Part shown: piece by piece, positions 51,414-60,829 of the stretch
How the letters are laid out: each line of letters opens with the position of its first letter
Numbering within the stretch: position 1 is the first letter of the stretch
NCBI RefSeq assembly: GCF_037997115.1
Contig: NZ_CP150484.1
Location: 3,682,328-3,746,327, forward strand
DNA from: Amycolatopsis coloradensis
Lineage (GTDB): Bacteria > Actinomycetota > Actinomycetes > Mycobacteriales > Pseudonocardiaceae
Length of the DNA: 64,000 nucleotides
Direction: 5' to 3'
Position numbers and translations under genes: made by a program
The notes under the pieces: model-generated
What the model saw: only the letters and a program-made list of their open reading frames with translations
The model's database searches: none
Told to the model about the DNA's origin: nothing

Positions 51414-52678
51414 GGGCGTTGCTGGTCACCCACGGCACACGGGGCGACGTGCAACCGATGCTCGCCCTCGCGGTCGCCCTGCGCGCTCGCGGGCACGAGG
51501 CGTTGCTGGCCGCGCCGGACTCGTTCGCCGACGCGGCGGGGGAGTACGACGTCGAGTTCGCTTCGTTGGGTGAGGGGCCGAACCGGCTGATGAACGACCC
51601 GGTGGTGCAAGAGGCCATCGAGGGAGGCTATCGCGGAGTGCGGGGCAAGATCACCGCGGTGCGGACCGCTCAACGGGTCAAGCCGCTGATGGCGGAGGTC
51701 TTGCACAACATCGGTGTGGTCGCGAAAACGTCCCGCGCGGACATCGTCGTGCACACGACCGGGGTACCCGCTCACCACGCCGCCGAGATGCTGGGCGTGC
51801 CCGCGGTCGTCGTCGCGCTGCAACCCGGTTGGATTCCCACCGGCGACTTCCCCTGCCCGATGATGCCCTTGCCCCGCCTGCCGAGGAGTCTGAACCGCGC
51901 CACGTATCTCGCCGTGGGCGCCATACTGCGGATGTACGCCGGTATCACCACTACGTGGCGTACCACCGAACTCGGATTGCCGCGCCGCCGGGGAAGCCAC
52001 GACATCCTGCACGACGCGCAAGGCAAGGACCGTCCGGTCCTGCAAGCCTTCAGCCGTCAGATCACCGTCTCCGCTCGCGATTGGCCGGATTCGGTGCACA
52101 CCACCGGCTTCTGGTACCTCCCAGCGGTGACAGGCTGGGAGCCGGACGCGGAGTTGCGTGCCTTCCTCGACGCCGGTTCCGCTCCGGTCTACATCGGATT
52201 CGGCAGCATGGCAGGCCGGGACGCGCGCCGCACCCGCGCGGTGGTCGAGGAAGCGGTCCGCCGGGCGGGTGTCCGCGCGGTGCTCGCCACCGGCTGGGGC
52301 GGCATTTCCGCGGACGCCGGCACCGGCGATCTGTTCGTGATCGACCATGCACCGCACGAGTGGCTGTTCCCGCGGATGAGCGCGGTCGTGCATCACGGTG
52401 GCGGCGGCACGACCGGCGCCGCGCTGGCGGCGGGCGTACCGCAGGTGGTGTGTCCGTTCGTCGCCGACCAGCCGTACTGGGCGGGCCGCATGCACGCTGT
52501 CGGCGTCGCGCCGGCCCCGATCCGCCAGCAAAGCCTCACGGCCGACCGGCTGGCCGAGGCACTGCGACAGGCCACCAGTGACGCCGGAATGCGCGAGCGG
52601 GCCGCCCGGCTCGGCCGCGAGATCCAGGCCGAGAACGGTGTAGCCGTCGCAGCAGACTTTCTGGAAACCCTGACCTGA
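51410..52678 (+). CDS. GT1-family glycosyltransferase
   Basis: A 422-residue GT-B enzyme. LLVTHGTRGDVQPMLALAVALRARGHE is the N-terminal signature shared by sterol, lipid and antibiotic glycosyltransferases, and HHGGGGTTGAALAAGVPQVVCPF is the nucleotide-sugar motif in the C-terminal half. It is coupled to a TetR regulator, a common layout for enzymes that glycosylate and inactivate xenobiotics such as macrolides or aminocoumarins, but lipid glycosylation is also possible. It is not closely similar to the enzyme at 18872. Confidence 0.88.
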   Translation: MRALLVTHGTRGDVQPMLALAVALRARGHEALLAAPDSFADAAGEYDVEFASLGEGPNRLMNDPVVQEAIEGGYRGVRGKITAVRTAQRVKPLMAEVLHNIGVVAKTSRADIVVHTTGVPAHHAAEMLGVPAVVVALQPGWIPTGDFPCPMMPLPRLPRSLNRATYLAVGAILRMYAGITTTWRTTELGLPRRRGSHDILHDAQGKDRPVLQAFSRQITVSARDWPDSVHTTGFWYLPAVTGWEPDAELRAFLDAGSAPVYIGFGSMAGRDARRTRAVVEEAVRRAGVRAVLATGWGGISADAGTGDLFVIDHAPHEWLFPRMSAVVHHGGGGTTGAALAAGVPQVVCPFVADQPYWAGRMHAVGVAPAPIRQQSLTADRLAEALRQATSDAGMRERAARLGREIQAENGVAVAADFLETLT

Positions 52679-52691
52679 CAAGGAAATCACG

Positions 52692-53228
52692 ATGGAAATC
52701 ACCGAAGCGGTCGCGAAGACCTTCCGGATGGACGATGAAGCGTGGCGCCGTCATGCGAACCCCTGGAGCGTGTGGACCCGCTTCGCGGCCATTCCGCTGA
52801 TGCTCATCGCGGTCTGGAGCAGGACCTGGATCGGCTGGTGGTGCCTGGTGCCGGTCGCGGCCGTGGTCGTGTGGCTGTTCCTCAATCCGTCGGCGTTCCC
52901 GCCGGTCGAGCCGCGCAGCTGGGCCGCCCGCGGGATCTACGGCGAACGCGTTTGGGCACAGGACAAAGCGTCGGTCCCGCCGGACCACGGCCGGGTACTG
53001 CGTGTCCTGGTCGTACTCGGCCTCGCCGGATTCGGCCTGATCACCTGGGGCCTGGTGATGCTGGACTTCTGGCCGACCCTCTTCGGAGCGGTCGTCGTCA
53101 TCATGGCCCAGCTGTGGCGCATCGACAGGTTCGGCTGGCTTTGGGAACGCGCCGAGGAACAGGCGACCGCGAAAGATGTCAGTCGTCATCCATTATCCGC
53201 ACCGTGCCCGCGGTGCCGTCGATGGTGA
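52692..53228 (+). CDS. DUF6653-like membrane protein
   Basis: A 178-residue protein with four likely TM segments (IPLMLIAVWSRTW, LVPVAAVVVWLFL, LVVLGLAGFGLITWGLVML, TLFGAVVVIMAQLW). The motif HANPWSVWTRFAAIP at residues 20-34 and RSWAARGIYGERVW suggest the DUF6653 family. It begins 13 nt after the glycosyltransferase and belongs to the TetR operon. The last ~17 residues overlap the end of the convergent phosphotransferase gene. Confidence 0.75.
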   Translation: MEITEAVAKTFRMDDEAWRRHANPWSVWTRFAAIPLMLIAVWSRTWIGWWCLVPVAAVVVWLFLNPSAFPPVEPRSWAARGIYGERVWAQDKASVPPDHGRVLRVLVVLGLAGFGLITWGLVMLDFWPTLFGAVVVIMAQLWRIDRFGWLWERAEEQATAKDVSRHPLSAPCPRCRRW

Positions 53229-55620
53229 TCAGCTGGCCGGTGGTGATCTCGTGGGTGGCGTTGCGGACGCAGATGACGGCCGGGATGCCGTACTCCCTGG
53301 CGACCGTGGGGCCGTGCGCGACCGGTGAGCCGGTTTCGGTGACCAGGCCCGCCGTGGTCAGGAACAGCGGGGTCCATCCGGGATCGGTGGTCGGCGCCAC
53401 GAGGATTTCGCCGGGCTCGATGTAGGCACCTGCCGGATCCCGGATCACCCGGGCCTTCCCGGTCGCCTGGCCCGCCGCACCGGCCATCCCGGTCAGCACG
53501 CCGTCTTCGACTGGTCCTGGCGGGGCAAGTGCTTCCACGTCGGTTCCGTCAGAGAGCAGGGCGCCCGGGACGGTGTGCCGCCGTAGCTCTCGGCGGTGGT
53601 CCGCGCGGCGTGAGGCGATCAGTCGACGGTGGTCGGTGGCGTCGTGAACGGCCGCGCGCGCTTCGTCGAGTGTGAGGAACATGATGTCGTCGCGGCTCTC
53701 CAGCAGGCCGCGCGACACGAGATCATCACCGATGAGGAGGAGTTGGCGCCGGGAGGCTTGGATAGCGGGCAGCCACGCGAATTTCCCGATCTCGCGCAGG
53801 CCGGTGAGCTTACGCGACCGGCGCATGAGGAAGGTCGCGATCCGCCCGCGGACCGGCCGCCGGCGCCGAGCCCGGTGGGACAGCGTCTCGATCATCGCTT
53901 CGGCCTTGTGCGCGGCTTGGCGGAAACGCCGGTCCGGGGCAAGCTCGGGGTCGTCGACCCGGAGGTAGTTGGCGATCGTGGCGAACAACGGCGCCGGATC
54001 CTCGTCCCAGCGGGGCATGCCGACATCGATCTCGGCGGCCGCGCGCATGCCGTACCTGTCGATGAACCCGGCCATCCCGATGTCGGGGAGCCGCCCGGTG
54101 CGATACCGCGCCGCCAGTTCGTCAGGTGGGATGCTGAGGAAGATCTCACGGTGCTTTCGCGCGTTCACGGCGAGGTTCCAGAGGAGCAGGTCCATCTCGG
54201 TGGTCACGTTGTGAGGCATGCCGCCCAGGACGATGTCGAGTTCCTCGTTGGAGGCGATGCCTTTCAGCAGCCCGGAGGGCGCCGCGCCGAGGAGGATCCC
54301 GGCCATCAAGGGACCCATGAGCCCCAACATGCCGTGGCTCATGATCGCCCGATGTGAGTCCTCGATGACCCACCTCAGGCGTTCCGCTGTGGTGGCCGAG
54401 TTCGAGGGCGGTACGGTCAGGCGCCGGATCTCCTCGACCGCGCGGTACGAGCGGATACGGGCCGCGTCCGGGCGGGCGAGGCTCGAGGCGATTCCGGCGA
54501 TCATGCTCGGTGCCAGCAACGCCGTGGCCCTGAGGATGTTGCCCAGCCGGAACGGAAGACCGCGCCGCGGGGCGAAGCGGGGATCGGTCATCATGTGCTC
54601 GACGGCGCCTTGCACTCGCGGCCCGTACACCTGCAGGGACGTCGACAAGCGTTTGCGCATGGCCTTGTGCCGGACGAAGTCGGTCAGGTCGAAATAGAGC
54701 CGTCCGCCGATGGGAACCAGGCGAGGCAGAGGATCCCGCGGATCGCCGTGGACCCCGTGTGCGTGGAACCACAGCGCCGATCCGGCCTTGAGCAGGGAGA
54801 CCCCCATCGGCGTGCACGGGCGGAGCATTCCCTGGATGTGGCCGAACTCGAGGTAAAGCCGGGCCTCGCCGGTGTCCGGTGGCGACGGGAACAGGGTGGT
54901 GATCGGCCGTGACTGCAGCAACCACAGCACACCGTCGGAATCGATCGCCCACTCGATGTCCTGTGGAGAGCCGAAATGCTGTTGCAGGCGCAGGCCGGCG
55001 TCCCGGAGTTGCTCGAGCTCCCGTGTGCCGAGACATCCTTCGGGCAGCCGTGGCACGGTTCGCGCGTGGTGGTCGAGAACATAGTGATCGGGCACGACAG
55101 TGCCGTCGACGATCGCCGTGCCCAAGCCGGGAGCGGCGTCGATGATCATCTCGGTGCGGCAACCGGTGATCGGGTTGGCGGTGAACAGAACACCTGCCGC
55201 TACGGGGTCGATCATCCGCTGGATCACCACCGCCATGGCGGCGTCGTCGATACCGGCGGAGGCGCGGTAGGCCACGGCCCGGTCGGAATGCAGGGAATCC
55301 CAGCACTTGTGGATGGCATCGACGAGCGACGCGGACCCGTTGATGCCGAGATAGGTGTCCTGTTGACCGGCGAAGCTGGCGTCCGGCAGATCTTCGGCAG
55401 TGGCGCTGGAACGCACCGCGACCGGGCCGCTACCAAGCCGCTCGTATGCGCCGATCACCACCTTCTCGGGGAGGTCTCGCGACGAGTACGCCTCGACGGT
55501 CAAACAGAAGCCGTCCGGGACACGCTCACCAGCGTTGATCATCTCACCGAGGCCGGCGGCCTTCCCGCCCACCAGGTCGATCATCGAAGCATCGATCTCG
55601 GACAGACGGATCAGCTTCAT
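53179..55620 (-). CDS. Rifampicin phosphotransferase-like PEP-utilising enzyme
   Basis: An 813-residue protein with the order ATP-binding, substrate-binding, swivelling His domain. The N-terminal PPDK/PEP-synthase ATP-grasp has VGGKAAGLGEMI, VAVRSSATAEDLPDASFAGQQDT and a pair of Arg/Glu helices; a middle all-helical domain (~320-680) is typical of RPH; the C-terminal domain has GSPVAHGPTVAREYGIPAV, with the phosphorylated His. AGGAGG precedes the ATG. RPH proteins use ATP to phosphorylate rifampicin giving AMP and Pi; many homologues have unknown substrates. It lies 22 nt from the HTH-membrane protein, forming a likely operon. Confidence 0.88.
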   Translation of the reverse strand: MKLIRLSEIDASMIDLVGGKAAGLGEMINAGERVPDGFCLTVEAYSSRDLPEKVVIGAYERLGSGPVAVRSSATAEDLPDASFAGQQDTYLGINGSASLVDAIHKCWDSLHSDRAVAYRASAGIDDAAMAVVIQRMIDPVAAGVLFTANPITGCRTEMIIDAAPGLGTAIVDGTVVPDHYVLDHHARTVPRLPEGCLGTRELEQLRDAGLRLQQHFGSPQDIEWAIDSDGVLWLLQSRPITTLFPSPPDTGEARLYLEFGHIQGMLRPCTPMGVSLLKAGSALWFHAHGVHGDPRDPLPRLVPIGGRLYFDLTDFVRHKAMRKRLSTSLQVYGPRVQGAVEHMMTDPRFAPRRGLPFRLGNILRATALLAPSMIAGIASSLARPDAARIRSYRAVEEIRRLTVPPSNSATTAERLRWVIEDSHRAIMSHGMLGLMGPLMAGILLGAAPSGLLKGIASNEELDIVLGGMPHNVTTEMDLLLWNLAVNARKHREIFLSIPPDELAARYRTGRLPDIGMAGFIDRYGMRAAAEIDVGMPRWDEDPAPLFATIANYLRVDDPELAPDRRFRQAAHKAEAMIETLSHRARRRRPVRGRIATFLMRRSRKLTGLREIGKFAWLPAIQASRRQLLLIGDDLVSRGLLESRDDIMFLTLDEARAAVHDATDHRRLIASRRADHRRELRRHTVPGALLSDGTDVEALAPPGPVEDGVLTGMAGAAGQATGKARVIRDPAGAYIEPGEILVAPTTDPGWTPLFLTTAGLVTETGSPVAHGPTVAREYGIPAVICVRNATHEITTGQLITIDGTAGTVRIMDDD

Positions 55621-55642
55621 CTCTCGTCCTCCTGTGGTGGGC

Positions 55643-56137
55643 TCAGGTGATTCGTCGGCTGGTTCGATATGCCATCGCGGCGAGGAGCACCAGCGATCCG
55701 ATGCCGAACGGGATCGTGTGTTCAGCGTTGCCGAGGAACAGGGTTCCGGCGACGGCAAGGAGAAGCCCGACGCAGTACCGCGCCGCTAGGGCTGCCGTAC
55801 TTTTCTTTGCCGGTGCGGTATCGAGATACCGCCGGTAGAGCGCGGTCCAGACTTCCAGTCGATCCAGCTGACGGGCCAAGTCCCGGCCCGTGGCGGTGAG
55901 TCCATGGCGGACCGATGGCGAAGGGCGGTTGTCCCAGCTGCCGGAATGGCCATGTCGGTGGGCCACACCGGCCGCGGCAAGGACTCGCAGCGCCGAGGTG
56001 ACTGCCTGCCGGCTGACTCGCAGCTGCCGGTGGAGATCCTCGAGCGAGCACGGGGCTTCGGCCAGGATGTCCAGGATTTCGACCACGTGGGGTTGACTGA
56101 CCAGCCGGGCCAGCTCTGCGGTGGTGTGATCGGGCAC
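55643..56137 (-). CDS. ArsR-like HTH protein with two C-terminal TM segments
   Basis: A 164-residue protein starting at a GTG after GGAAGGGAAG. ARLVSQPHVVEILDILAEAPC then EDLHRQLRVSRQAVTSALRVLAAAG is a winged helix, and at the C-terminus two hydrophobic segments (RYCVGLLLAVAGTLFLG and TIPFGIGSLVLLAAMAY) anchor it in the membrane. Membrane-bound one-component regulators of this kind are not rare, but the combination with ArsR-like HTH is unusual. It is directly upstream of the phosphotransferase gene and may control it. Confidence 0.75.
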   Translation of the reverse strand: MPDHTTAELARLVSQPHVVEILDILAEAPCSLEDLHRQLRVSRQAVTSALRVLAAAGVAHRHGHSGSWDNRPSPSVRHGLTATGRDLARQLDRLEVWTALYRRYLDTAPAKKSTAALAARYCVGLLLAVAGTLFLGNAEHTIPFGIGSLVLLAAMAYRTSRRIT

Positions 56138-56326
56138 TGGCCGTAGCTTCCCTTCCCGCGTCGGGATGGTTGGGCCTACACGATAGGCGTGACATGCATG
56201 CCGCATTGTCGACTTTGACGTTTTCTCTACGGGGTTGGACCGGCCGGGTGAAGCCGGTTCACCCGGTCTTCCGGTGCCGTCTCGCCTTCCGCAGGAGTAT
56301 TGAGCGAGCCGCGTCATCCGTCGGGA

Positions 56327-56557
56327 TCATCGCGGGGGGTCCGCACGCTTACCCGTCAGGGCGAGCCATGACAAGCTGAAGACTGTGATCGCCAGGCCCA
56401 ACGTGTCGGTCCACTGTCCTGTGAATTCACTGTCGACCCAGACGAGAACCCAGCCGAGCACCGCGGGAAGCTGCAGGTACCAGTAACGCCGCGGAATGCC
56501 GCCGAGCAGCACCATGAACAGCACCGCGAACACCAGGGCGGGGTTGACGGTGCCCAT
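56327..56557 (-). CDS. Small three-TM membrane protein
   Basis: A 76-residue hydrophobic protein (NPALVFAVLFMVLLGG, YLQLPAVLGWVLVWVD, LGLAITVFSLSWLAL) with a short charged C-terminus. Its ATG overlaps the stop of the antiporter gene, so it may be an accessory subunit or simply cotranscribed. No family recognised. Confidence 0.65.
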   Translation of the reverse strand: MGTVNPALVFAVLFMVLLGGIPRRYWYLQLPAVLGWVLVWVDSEFTGQWTDTLGLAITVFSLSWLALTGKRADPPR

Positions 56558-57804
56558 CAGGAACTTTCTTTCTGTGCCTGGGCTTCAGGGCGTCCTGTCG
56601 GCAGGTTATCGGGTGGTTCGATTCTGAGTGCCTTGGCGACGGGGACGTCGGTGGAGGAGTGCAGGACGATCGACAAGGCGATCGTGATGGCGACGAGGTC
56701 GAAGACGTGTTCCCCGGCGGGAATCCCGGCCTGGAGCGCGAGCAGGCCGTAGACGACGGACGCGAAACCCTTCGGCCCGAACCAGGCGGCGACTGATCGT
56801 TCCCGGGCGGGCACTGGAGTTCGGATCAGGGAGAACATCATCGCAGCGGGCCGGATCAGCACGATGGCGATGACCGCAACGGCCCAGTCGCCGAAGCTGA
56901 GATGTGACAGCCGCTCGGGGGTGATGAGCGCGCCGAACACGAGCAGGGCTGCGAACTTCGTCGTTTCCGAAAGCAGGTCACCGAAGTGTTCGAAGTGCTC
57001 CGCCGAGACGCGGTCCATTGTGGCCAGAGTGACGCCGGCCGCGAACGCGGCGAGATAGGGGTTGGCGTGGGTGAGATGACAGGTCGCGTAGAGGATGACC
57101 GCGACCGCCAATGGTCCCAGTGCTTGGAGGCGTGGTTCAGCGGTCAGGATCTTCAGCCGCCAGGCGAGCGAGATGGCCGCGGGAATGGCGACACCGAGAA
57201 CGAGACCGGCGACGAGTTCGATCGCGATTCCGCCGAAATCGGTGTCCCGGTTCGCGGCGGTGGCCAAGAAGATCAGCACGAACGGCAGGGCAAGACCGTC
57301 GTTGAGCCCGGATTCGACGTTGAGAAGCCTGCGCAGGCGCAGTGGCACGTCGGTCCGGCCGACGATGGCCGATGCGAAGACCGGGTCGGTCGGGGACAGA
57401 ATGGCACCGATCAGGAACGAGGTGGTCCAGTCCAGGCCGGTGAGGTAGTGGGTGGGCACGGCGATTCCGACCATGGTCAAGGGCATCGCCAACCCGAGTG
57501 CGCGGCCGGAGAGCCGCCATCCCTCCTTCAAGGAGGGCAGACTGGCGCGCTGGCCGTCGGTGAACAGCACGGTGAAGAGGGCCAAGTCGGCGAGTCCGGT
57601 CACGAAGGCGCCGTTGGACGGGATGTCGACCAGCCCGAAGCCGCCTTGCCCGATCAGTGCACCGGCGACCAGGAACAACAATGCGGTGGAAAGCACGGTG
57701 CGGGCCGCGAGCCCGGACAACGACACGCTGATCAACAGCACCAGACCGAACGCCAAAGCGAGCGCCATCACAACCCCGTCCACGTCGAATGACCCACCCG
57801 TCAT
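56557..57804 (-). CDS. Cation:proton antiporter (CPA1-type)
   Basis: A 415-residue protein with 11-12 TM segments. SPTDPVFASAIVG contains the ion-binding Asp pattern, NVESGLNDGLALPF the following conserved motif, and WFGPKGFASVVYGLLA the C-terminal one. It exchanges Na+ or K+ for H+. A start a few codons later (GVVMALALAFG) is also possible. It is the first of the antiporter pair and not overlapping the KhtU-like gene at 57907. Confidence 0.88.
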   Translation of the reverse strand: MTGGSFDVDGVVMALALAFGLVLLISVSLSGLAARTVLSTALLFLVAGALIGQGGFGLVDIPSNGAFVTGLADLALFTVLFTDGQRASLPSLKEGWRLSGRALGLAMPLTMVGIAVPTHYLTGLDWTTSFLIGAILSPTDPVFASAIVGRTDVPLRLRRLLNVESGLNDGLALPFVLIFLATAANRDTDFGGIAIELVAGLVLGVAIPAAISLAWRLKILTAEPRLQALGPLAVAVILYATCHLTHANPYLAAFAAGVTLATMDRVSAEHFEHFGDLLSETTKFAALLVFGALITPERLSHLSFGDWAVAVIAIVLIRPAAMMFSLIRTPVPARERSVAAWFGPKGFASVVYGLLALQAGIPAGEHVFDLVAITIALSIVLHSSTDVPVAKALRIEPPDNLPTGRPEAQAQKESS

Positions 57805-57906
57805 GGATGGGTCGTGCCGACCAGACTTCCCGGCGCTCCGCGCGTAAAGATGCCGTATGGCAGCCGTAGATGCAAACCAGCGACCGGGCGGTTCGGGAGG
57901 CGGGTG

Positions 57907-59118
57907 TCAGGTGCGAGGTGCTGGAGGCAGCGGCGGCGGGTCTTCGTCGGCGACGTGCTTGTGCTGGCGCTCGACGATCGTTCGCGGGGTTCGTGACCGC
58001 GGCCAACGGGTGAGCACGGGGCCGATGGTGGCGAGAATGAGGACGTAGGCGGTCACGATCGGGCCGAGGGTGGCGCTTGCCGCGCCCGCGAGGCTGACGA
58101 TCACGATCGAGAACTCGCCGCGAGGGACCAGGATGGTGCCTGCCCTCGTCCGTCCTCGGGATCCGGCGCCGTCGCGTCGCGCGGCGAGCCATCCTGTCGC
58201 GAACTTGGTCGCGATACCGGCGGCGGCGAGTGCCATTGCGGTGGGGAGCACGGGCAGCAGATCGGTGGGGCTCACGGCGAATCCGATGGCCAAGAAGAAG
58301 GCGGCGGCGAACAGGTCTCTCAAGGGTGAGAGCACTGTCCGCGTGCGTTCTGCGGCTTCCCCGGTGAGAGTCAGGCCGATCAGGAACGCGCCTACTGCGG
58401 CTGACACATCCACCAGTTCCGCCAGCGCGGCGGCCACCAGTGTCACACCGAGGACGCGCAGCATCAGCTGCTCCGCGTCAGGGTGAGCGAGCCAGCGGTT
58501 GACGTGATGACTCCACCGATGCGACGCGGTGAACGCGGCGGCGAGGCAGGCGACCGCGATCAGCACCCCGGCGACCGCCTGTCGCCAGGAGCCGCCCGAC
58601 GCGAGGACAGCCAGGATCGGCAGGTAGAGCGCCATGGCGAAGTCCTCGATCACGAGGATGGACAGCACGGCGGGCGTCTCGCGGTTCCCGAGCCTGCGCA
58701 GATCGCCCAGTAACCGGGCGATGATGCCTGATGACGAGATCCAGGTGGCGCCGCCGAGGGCGAGCACGCCCAGCCAGTTCAGCCCGAGCAGCCAACCTGC
58801 GAGCACTCCCGGGGCTGCGTTGAGCAGTAGGTCGGCGACGGCGGATGGGAAGTGTCGGCGGAGACTGTGCTGTAGTTCGGAGGTGTCGAATTCCAGGCCG
58901 AGCGTCAGCAAAAGCAGCACGACACCGATGGACGCTCCGGTCTGGACGAACTCGCCCGCGGCAGGGATGGGCGCGATGCCGCCTTCGCCGAGGCTGAGCC
59001 CGGCCAGTAGGTACAGGGGGATCGGCGAGAGCGAAAGTCGCCTGGCGACGGCGCCGAGCATGCTGAGCGCGAGCAGGACGATACCGAGCTCGAGTAGCAA
59101 CGCGAGCGACGTGTGCAC
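57907..59118 (-). CDS. K+/H+ antiporter of the CPA2/KhtU type
   Basis: A 403-residue protein with 11-12 TM segments, including LGEGGIAPIPAAGEFVQTG, GVLLGLATWISSSGIIARLLGD-like residues in TM4-TM5 and DFAMALYLPI. It lacks a C-terminal TrkA domain; the regulatory part is instead the separate protein encoded just upstream at 59121. The GTG start lies 2 nt after that stop. Such two-gene systems (KhtT-KhtU type) export K+ at high pH or under stress. Confidence 0.88.
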   Translation of the reverse strand: MHTSLALLLELGIVLLALSMLGAVARRLSLSPIPLYLLAGLSLGEGGIAPIPAAGEFVQTGASIGVVLLLLTLGLEFDTSELQHSLRRHFPSAVADLLLNAAPGVLAGWLLGLNWLGVLALGGATWISSSGIIARLLGDLRRLGNRETPAVLSILVIEDFAMALYLPILAVLASGGSWRQAVAGVLIAVACLAAAFTASHRWSHHVNRWLAHPDAEQLMLRVLGVTLVAAALAELVDVSAAVGAFLIGLTLTGEAAERTRTVLSPLRDLFAAAFFLAIGFAVSPTDLLPVLPTAMALAAAGIATKFATGWLAARRDGAGSRGRTRAGTILVPRGEFSIVIVSLAGAASATLGPIVTAYVLILATIGPVLTRWPRSRTPRTIVERQHKHVADEDPPPLPPAPRT

Positions 59119-59120
59119 GG

Positions 59121-59600
59121 TCAGCCCTCGATGATCGTGCGCACGCCGTTGATCCCTTCGTGTGTTCCGATCACCACGAGAACGTCACCTGCTCGCAGAA
59201 GTTCGTCAGGAGTGGGGGAGGCGATGACGCTGTCAGCACGGACGATGGCGACGATGGAGGCACCGGTGCGGGTTCGTGCCCTGGTGTGACCGAGTGGCCG
59301 TCCGGCGTGCTCGGAAGTCGCGGGTACGGCGACCTGGCCGGCACTGAGTCCCGGTACCTCTTTGGTCAGGTCGGCGAATCGCTCCGCAATCCTCGGTGCG
59401 CCGAGGATCTCCGCGACGGTGTCCGCCTCGACGGCGGTGAGCCGGAAGAGAAGGTCACCTTCGTCCGGATCGGTGGAGGAGTAACCGATCACTTCGAATT
59501 CTCCCGATCGGCGGGCGACGATGCCAATCCGGTCGCCTTGGGCGTTGGTGAACTCGTAGCGCAGGCCCACACCGGGCAGCAGAACCTCGTTGACGTCCAT
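59121..59600 (-). CDS. KhtT-like regulatory subunit of K+/H+ antiporter
   Basis: A 159-residue protein. The N-terminal ~70 residues (LPGVGLRYEFTNAQGDRIGIVARRSG) form the characteristic KhtT-type N-domain, and the C-terminal ~75 a TrkA-C (RCK-C) fold ending LLRAGDVLVVIGTHEG. It senses a nucleotide such as c-di-AMP in well-studied homologues and gates the transporter encoded 2 nt downstream. I chose the ATG at 59600, which gives the family N-terminus. Confidence 0.88.
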   Translation of the reverse strand: MDVNEVLLPGVGLRYEFTNAQGDRIGIVARRSGEFEVIGYSSTDPDEGDLLFRLTAVEADTVAEILGAPRIAERFADLTKEVPGLSAGQVAVPATSEHAGRPLGHTRARTRTGASIVAIVRADSVIASPTPDELLRAGDVLVVIGTHEGINGVRTIIEG

Positions 59601-59948
59601 CCCCTCATCATCGCAGCTCGCGAGTCCCAGACAATTCAGTCGCCACTCATCGTCACGAAGCAGGGTCACTGGTATCGCCGGATCGAGCGGAGTGCATTTT
59701 CCCCAGGCAATACGGACGAGGGATTCGCAGCGGCGATGTTCAGCCTGCTCACCATCCCGGTCGGCCCTGCTCGTCTTGGCCGCGCTGATGGCGCTGGGCG
59801 TCCTGGGCTATCACCGCAGAGACCTCAACACCTGACCGTTGCCTACGTCGAGATGCGTACGCGGTGAGAGCCCTCATACGGATGTGCGTAGCCGGGGAGG
59901 GAAATAACGTCGACGCGGTAGAAGTTCCTTCTGTCCAAGGAGAAGCAC
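59601..59948. other. Intergenic; possible tail of an ABC permease
   Basis: No intact gene. The plus-strand frame ending at 59835 has ALLVLAALMALGVLGYHRRDLNT, which resembles the last TM and tail of ABC-2-type permeases, so it may be a tiny gene remnant. The promoter for 59949 must lie within this stretch. Confidence 0.4.
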
Positions 59949-60461
59949 GTGCGAAACGACGGCATTTCCCTTGCCGTTTCGGGCGCCTACGTCTGGATTG
60001 CCATGGTGGCTTTCGGGGGTATCGCGGTCGAGACCGTAGTCATCTATCCGAACGTCTTCCACGACGCGCCCGCCTCGCTGGCCAAGGCCATGGAGTTCTT
60101 CGTGGTCACCGGTCCCGCCGACCTGTTTCCGCCGATGGGTGCGGTCACCGTGCTCGCCGCCGCGGCGACTCTCCTGTCGTTGAGGCGGGCACGGGAGGCC
60201 CGATGGTGGATCACGGGGAGCCTGGGCACCCTGCTGGTCGGCGAATTCCTGTTCTCCGTGCTCTATTTCTGGCCGCGCAACGACCTCATGTTCGAGGAGG
60301 GGATCGCCGAGCATTCCGTGGAGTTCCTGCGGCGGACCGCGCTCGAGTTCGAGGTCGGTCATTGGTTCCGGCTCGCGTTCAGCGCTGTCACCGCGACGCT
60401 GGCCTTCATCGGGTTCCTGCGCTACCACCGAGCACGTGCGTTGTCCGGAGGTTCGGCATGA
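59949..60461 (+). CDS. Four-TM membrane protein of unknown function
   Basis: A 170-residue protein starting at a GTG after AAGGAG. Its TM segments are AYVWIAMVAFGGIAVETVVIYPNVF (first 20: AYVWIAMVAFGGIAVETVVI), GAVTVLAAAATLLSL, SLGTLLVGEFLFSVLYF and FRLAFSAVTATLAFIGF. The loop FFVVTGPADLFPP and conserved HSVEFLRRTALEFEVGHW recall DUF1772-like proteins. It overlaps the next gene by 4 nt. Confidence 0.7.
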   Translation: MRNDGISLAVSGAYVWIAMVAFGGIAVETVVIYPNVFHDAPASLAKAMEFFVVTGPADLFPPMGAVTVLAAAATLLSLRRAREARWWITGSLGTLLVGEFLFSVLYFWPRNDLMFEEGIAEHSVEFLRRTALEFEVGHWFRLAFSAVTATLAFIGFLRYHRARALSGGSA

Positions 60462-60775
60462 AAGGCGGGGCCCGCTCCTCACTCGGCGTCTCGTGGCCGG
60501 TGATCTTCCTCCTCGCGGCCCTTGGTGTGCCCAGAGTCGTCGCGCACGACCTCGGGCTCGTTGGCCCGGTGGGCAACGCGCTGCTGGTGTTCACACCGGT
60601 CGCTGTCTGGCTCGCTGTCGTGCGGATGTCGCCGAAGGACTGGGGAATGCTGAGGCACGGCGCCGATAGAACCGGACGTGCGCCGGCGCCGGAACCATGT
60701 TCACCGGTGCGCTTTGCCAGAACGGCGCCCGTGCAGCGGGCACGGCCTGTAAGCCGTTCAACGAGGAGTGTGTAG
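60458..60775 (+). CDS. Small two-TM membrane protein
   Basis: A 105-residue protein with TM segments WPVIFLLAALGVPRVVAH and GNALLVFTPVAVWLAVV, then a basic, Pro-rich cytoplasmic tail. It is coupled (ATGA) to the preceding membrane protein, suggesting a heteromeric membrane complex. No family recognised. Confidence 0.6.
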   Translation: MKGGARSSLGVSWPVIFLLAALGVPRVVAHDLGLVGPVGNALLVFTPVAVWLAVVRMSPKDWGMLRHGADRTGRAPAPEPCSPVRFARTAPVQRARPVSRSTRSV

Positions 60776-60779
60776 AACG

Positions 60780-60809
60780 CTCACGGGCCGCTGAGAAGCG
60801 GCCCGTGAG
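60780..60809. terminator. Bidirectional terminator hairpin
   Basis: CTCACGGGCCGCT and AGCGGCCCGTGAG are perfect 13-bp complements with the tetraloop GAGA. It sits between the convergent membrane-protein gene (stop 60775) and aldehyde dehydrogenase gene (stop 60830), so it can stop transcripts from both sides. Confidence 0.8.
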
Positions 60810-60829
60810 GACGGCTCGGAGCGCAGGGT

